Below are positions 61,216-64,000 of a DNA stretch of 64,000 bases, in pieces (position 1 is the stretch's first letter; each line of letters begins with the position of its first letter). The stretch lies in contig JACBWW010000070.1 in NCBI GenBank assembly GCA_020086605.1, forward strand, positions 908,179 through 972,178, given 5' to 3'. Under the pieces are notes generated by a model that made no database searches, was not told where the DNA came from, and worked only from the letters and a program-made list of their open reading frames with translations. This stretch comes from Lanius collurio (lineage: Eukaryota > Chordata > Aves > Passeriformes > Laniidae). Made by a program: the position numbers and the translations under genes.

Positions 61216-64000
61216 CATGTGGGCATGAGATAATTTTACTGGTATCTCAGTTAAATCCAAGTACAGGCTCTAAGAATTCTGAATAGGAGCCACTTGCAAT
61301 CAGCAGTGTTTTTACTCTCAGCCCAGACTGGAGCATGGAATAATGTGTTTCTCCTCACACACAGGATTATTAGCTCAGGATATATATAGAAATGCCTTTT
61401 TTTTCTTATTGTTTAGAGCTAGCTTGTATTTAGTAGGGCACAAGTGGGGTTGTTTATACCCACTTTCAAAAGATTGTTGTTGCTTTTTTTTTTCCTTTTT
61501 ATGGAATACCTATAAATCATCAATATAATTTGGTCATAGAAGGATATACGTAGTTCATCATAGAGCATCAGTCAACATTTTCAATAGCAATGAAAAAACA
61601 CAAGTGTCATTACATAAGGCATTAAATTAGTGCACATAATTTTGATCAACCACATTAAAGAAATTCAAACTGAAGCAAGGCTTAGCTAATTGTCATAGAA
61701 ATAGAGAAGCTATACTGATCAGCAGATTTTAGGGCTTCTCACTTCTCACTGTACTTTATACTACAAGCCATAAGACTGCAAGACTTCAGACACTATTGTA
61801 ATTTCAGTTAATATTGATTTTGTACCTCTTCTTTAGAACCAGCCCTCATAGGGAGATGAAAAGACTTTTCATAACAAAAATGCTCAATATTCATATATTA
61901 TGAACATGGTAACTTTTTAGAGTCCAAGTTAGCATATTAAAATAAATAGAAATGGATGTTAAAAAACAGTGGTCGTTTTCCATCAGGAAACTTCAAAGAC
62001 CATTATAAAAAAAATTAAAAAAATTATTTGTTCTTTTTACAAGAGATGTTTTCCTTTTGCAGTTAACATGGTTTTCTTTCATTACAGAAGTTTCATCAAA
62101 TAAACATTTGAGCTTTGAAATGAATATCAATTTCTCCACCATAAGCATCTAAAACAAGCAAAAATGCAGCCTGTCCCTTTTCAGACCAAGAAAATCGGGG
62201 AACGGGCTTTTCAACAGAAGATAAAGCTGAAGCAGAGCATCAATTCATTCAAAAAGAGGAAAATTCAGCATCTCTTTTGAGAAGAAGAGGTGCAGTAGCA
62301 AATGGTGCTAAGCATGGTGTTTGTGAGTGCCTGTAGATACAGACAGCAGGAAAGTTCTCTCTGCTGAAATAATGAATAATCAAAACATGCTTAGAACCCA
62401 GCATATAGAGTGGCAGGATACTCTCAGACTAGCTGTTGGTGGTGACAAGAATGGCATCCTGTTGGCTGGTAATGTGGAGTTATGAGTAATGTTGGCTTTT
62501 AGTAAAAAAGTGCTGAGAGTACCTAAGTTGAGGATTTTATATTCTGATTGTTATAGAAGGCAAAGGTATGCAGTAGAGTGACATTATAGTAGCTAGTAAG
62601 TTTTTTCTTTTCATCATCATGGAGATTCAGAATAAATAATGTTAGCTTGAGACAGAGATATAAAAGATGATCTGCTGTTGGGGCTTTTTCAGCCTCAGTT
62701 TTATTTTAATAATTAGAGATTTTTCCCAGTGAGAATTAAAAATTAAGGTGATAACGAACCTCCCTGTATGTTCATTGATGCAGGAGGCACATTAAATCTT
62801 GGATAAATATATTTGTATATTTTTCAGGTAGTACACAGGGACTTGTAACTATTAAGCAGAATCAACAGGTAAACATCAAGTAAGAGCAACCTTACTCCTT
62901 TGATGAATCAGCAACATAATGTCCTTCTGAGCTCTGGAATATAAAACTTATTTCTATTTAACATTACATGAAATACATAAAGGGAGACATTGAGCTATCA
63001 CTTAACTTTGTCAGTTAAAAACCTAGAGAAATACAAAATTCTATTAAACAGATTATGGGATCATTAGAGGACATGTAGGTACTTTCAGGAACCTTTAAAA
63101 CTGAGCCTGGTTTGTACAGACATTCTGGACAATGTCTGTATTTCAGTTCTCTGCCTCCAAAAGCCAAGAGAGATTTGATAATCTTGTAGTGTGCGCTCAT
63201 TACATTATTCTTGTAATGCTGGAAGAATGGTAGTTCCCTGGACTTCATACAAGTTTCAAGGATTTTCACAACATAGAGGTGGGATTTTTACGCCATCTAA
63301 AAACACATAAATATATTTTTAAAATGAGAAATAACTTTCAAGTGGAAACAAATCCACACCTTCTAGGAATAAGAAGCCAAAGAGAGCCTCAGCAGCACAA
63401 AAAATCAGACCAATAAATAAATGTGAACTTTGGAAATTGTTCAGAGAATTCAGTTGACTCCAACTCATTGAAACTGCTTCATTAACATCCCTCTGGTATT
63501 ATGCTTTCTTAAAATTCTATTCTAATACAAAAAGAAGAGAATATTATGTTTTTCTAATACAACTGAAAATGGTGGTTTTGAGCCTTGCCAGAGAAAAGTG
63601 TAACAAATGTATTTCTACAATGCAGAATGTGGGGTGTTATTTCAGTCCTTGCTTTAGCCACCAACATTTTATAATTTCTGTCTCATTTTGGTTTTTTTTT
63701 TGTTTCTTATTAAAGAGTGTTTGAAACAGAAAGGTAGAATGGAATTTATGTCACTTCACTTTTGGCATTTATGAGTCTAAGCTGATTAACTACAGCTTGA
63801 TTCAGCTGTACACACATAGGCACCTCATGTCACTGAGGTACCCTGACGAACCTCACTCATTTCCCATCAGGGAATCTAGAAGTACATGTGTTCTGTGTTG
63901 TATCTCATAATCCTGTGAAGATATCACAGTCAAACCAAATTTTTGGTCCTCTGGGTCTCTGTTTATGCAGTCCATACTTCCTCAGCTTCCACATGAGACT

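Larger units (their letters stand above)
59576..64000. other. unique AT-rich non-coding sequence
   Basis: No repeat family or gene recognised to the end of the window. Simple sequences: a T/G-rich patch with G runs at 60655-60700 and (GTTT)n at 61194-61215. Confidence 0.5.

Noticed and set aside
1..64000. CRISPR arrays, bacterial operons, plasmid or phage systems
   Set aside because: The DNA is vertebrate-like throughout, with no spaced direct repeats and no dense coding.

Overview
The window looks like a piece of a bird chromosome, most likely from a non-galliform bird. It is AT-rich and CpG-poor, and it has no operon-like coding density. The longest open frame is 166 codons and lies over antisense repeat sequence. 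The recognisable interspersed repeats are CR1 LINE fragments, several ending in the avian-type 3' octamer tail (ATTCTATG-like), and fragments of endogenous retrovirus LTRs of avian type. I recognised these families from memory of their consensus sequences. No database search was possible, so subfamily names are not given.

Layout. 1-4635: unique AT-rich sequence with a 39-base T tract. 4636-5632: an old retroelement-like repeat with a degenerate tandem array, coding-like on the minus strand. 5633-10689: unique. 10690-11056: CR1 (+). 11818-12870: an LTR (-) plus a GC-rich flank that may be its 3' internal region. 14975-17605: the densest repeat cluster. It holds an LTR fragment (-), a nearly complete LTR (+) 62 bp away and head-to-head with it, a retroviral leader with a damaged primer-binding site, then two CR1 fragments in opposite orientations. 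18554-19248: CR1 (-) with relics of the ORF2 C-terminus. 19249-28767: a long, nearly repeat-free stretch with a CA/TA microsatellite, AT-rich blocks that resemble conserved non-coding elements, and one weak exon candidate near 27.8 kb. 28768-29495: two CR1 3' ends (+). 36545-37100: CR1 (+). 43680-44420: GC-rich unclassified sequence joined to CR1 (-). 49464-49821: a third copy of the 15.2 kb LTR family (-). 52590-53005: nested CR1 pieces. 56985-57470: a much older CR1-like fragment (-). 59010-59575: an internally deleted CR1 (-). The remainder is unique AT-rich DNA.

I could not support any intact protein-coding gene, tRNA, rRNA or CRISPR array. The window is best read as intergenic DNA or the inside of a very long intron. 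Its visible history is CR1 retrotransposition, repeated LTR insertion and later decay. I did not find a previously undescribed functional system. The points most worth checking are the head-to-head LTR pair, the in-frame internally deleted CR1 ORF2, the tandem-repeat element at 4.6-5.6 kb, and the exon and conserved-element candidates between 20 and 28 kb.
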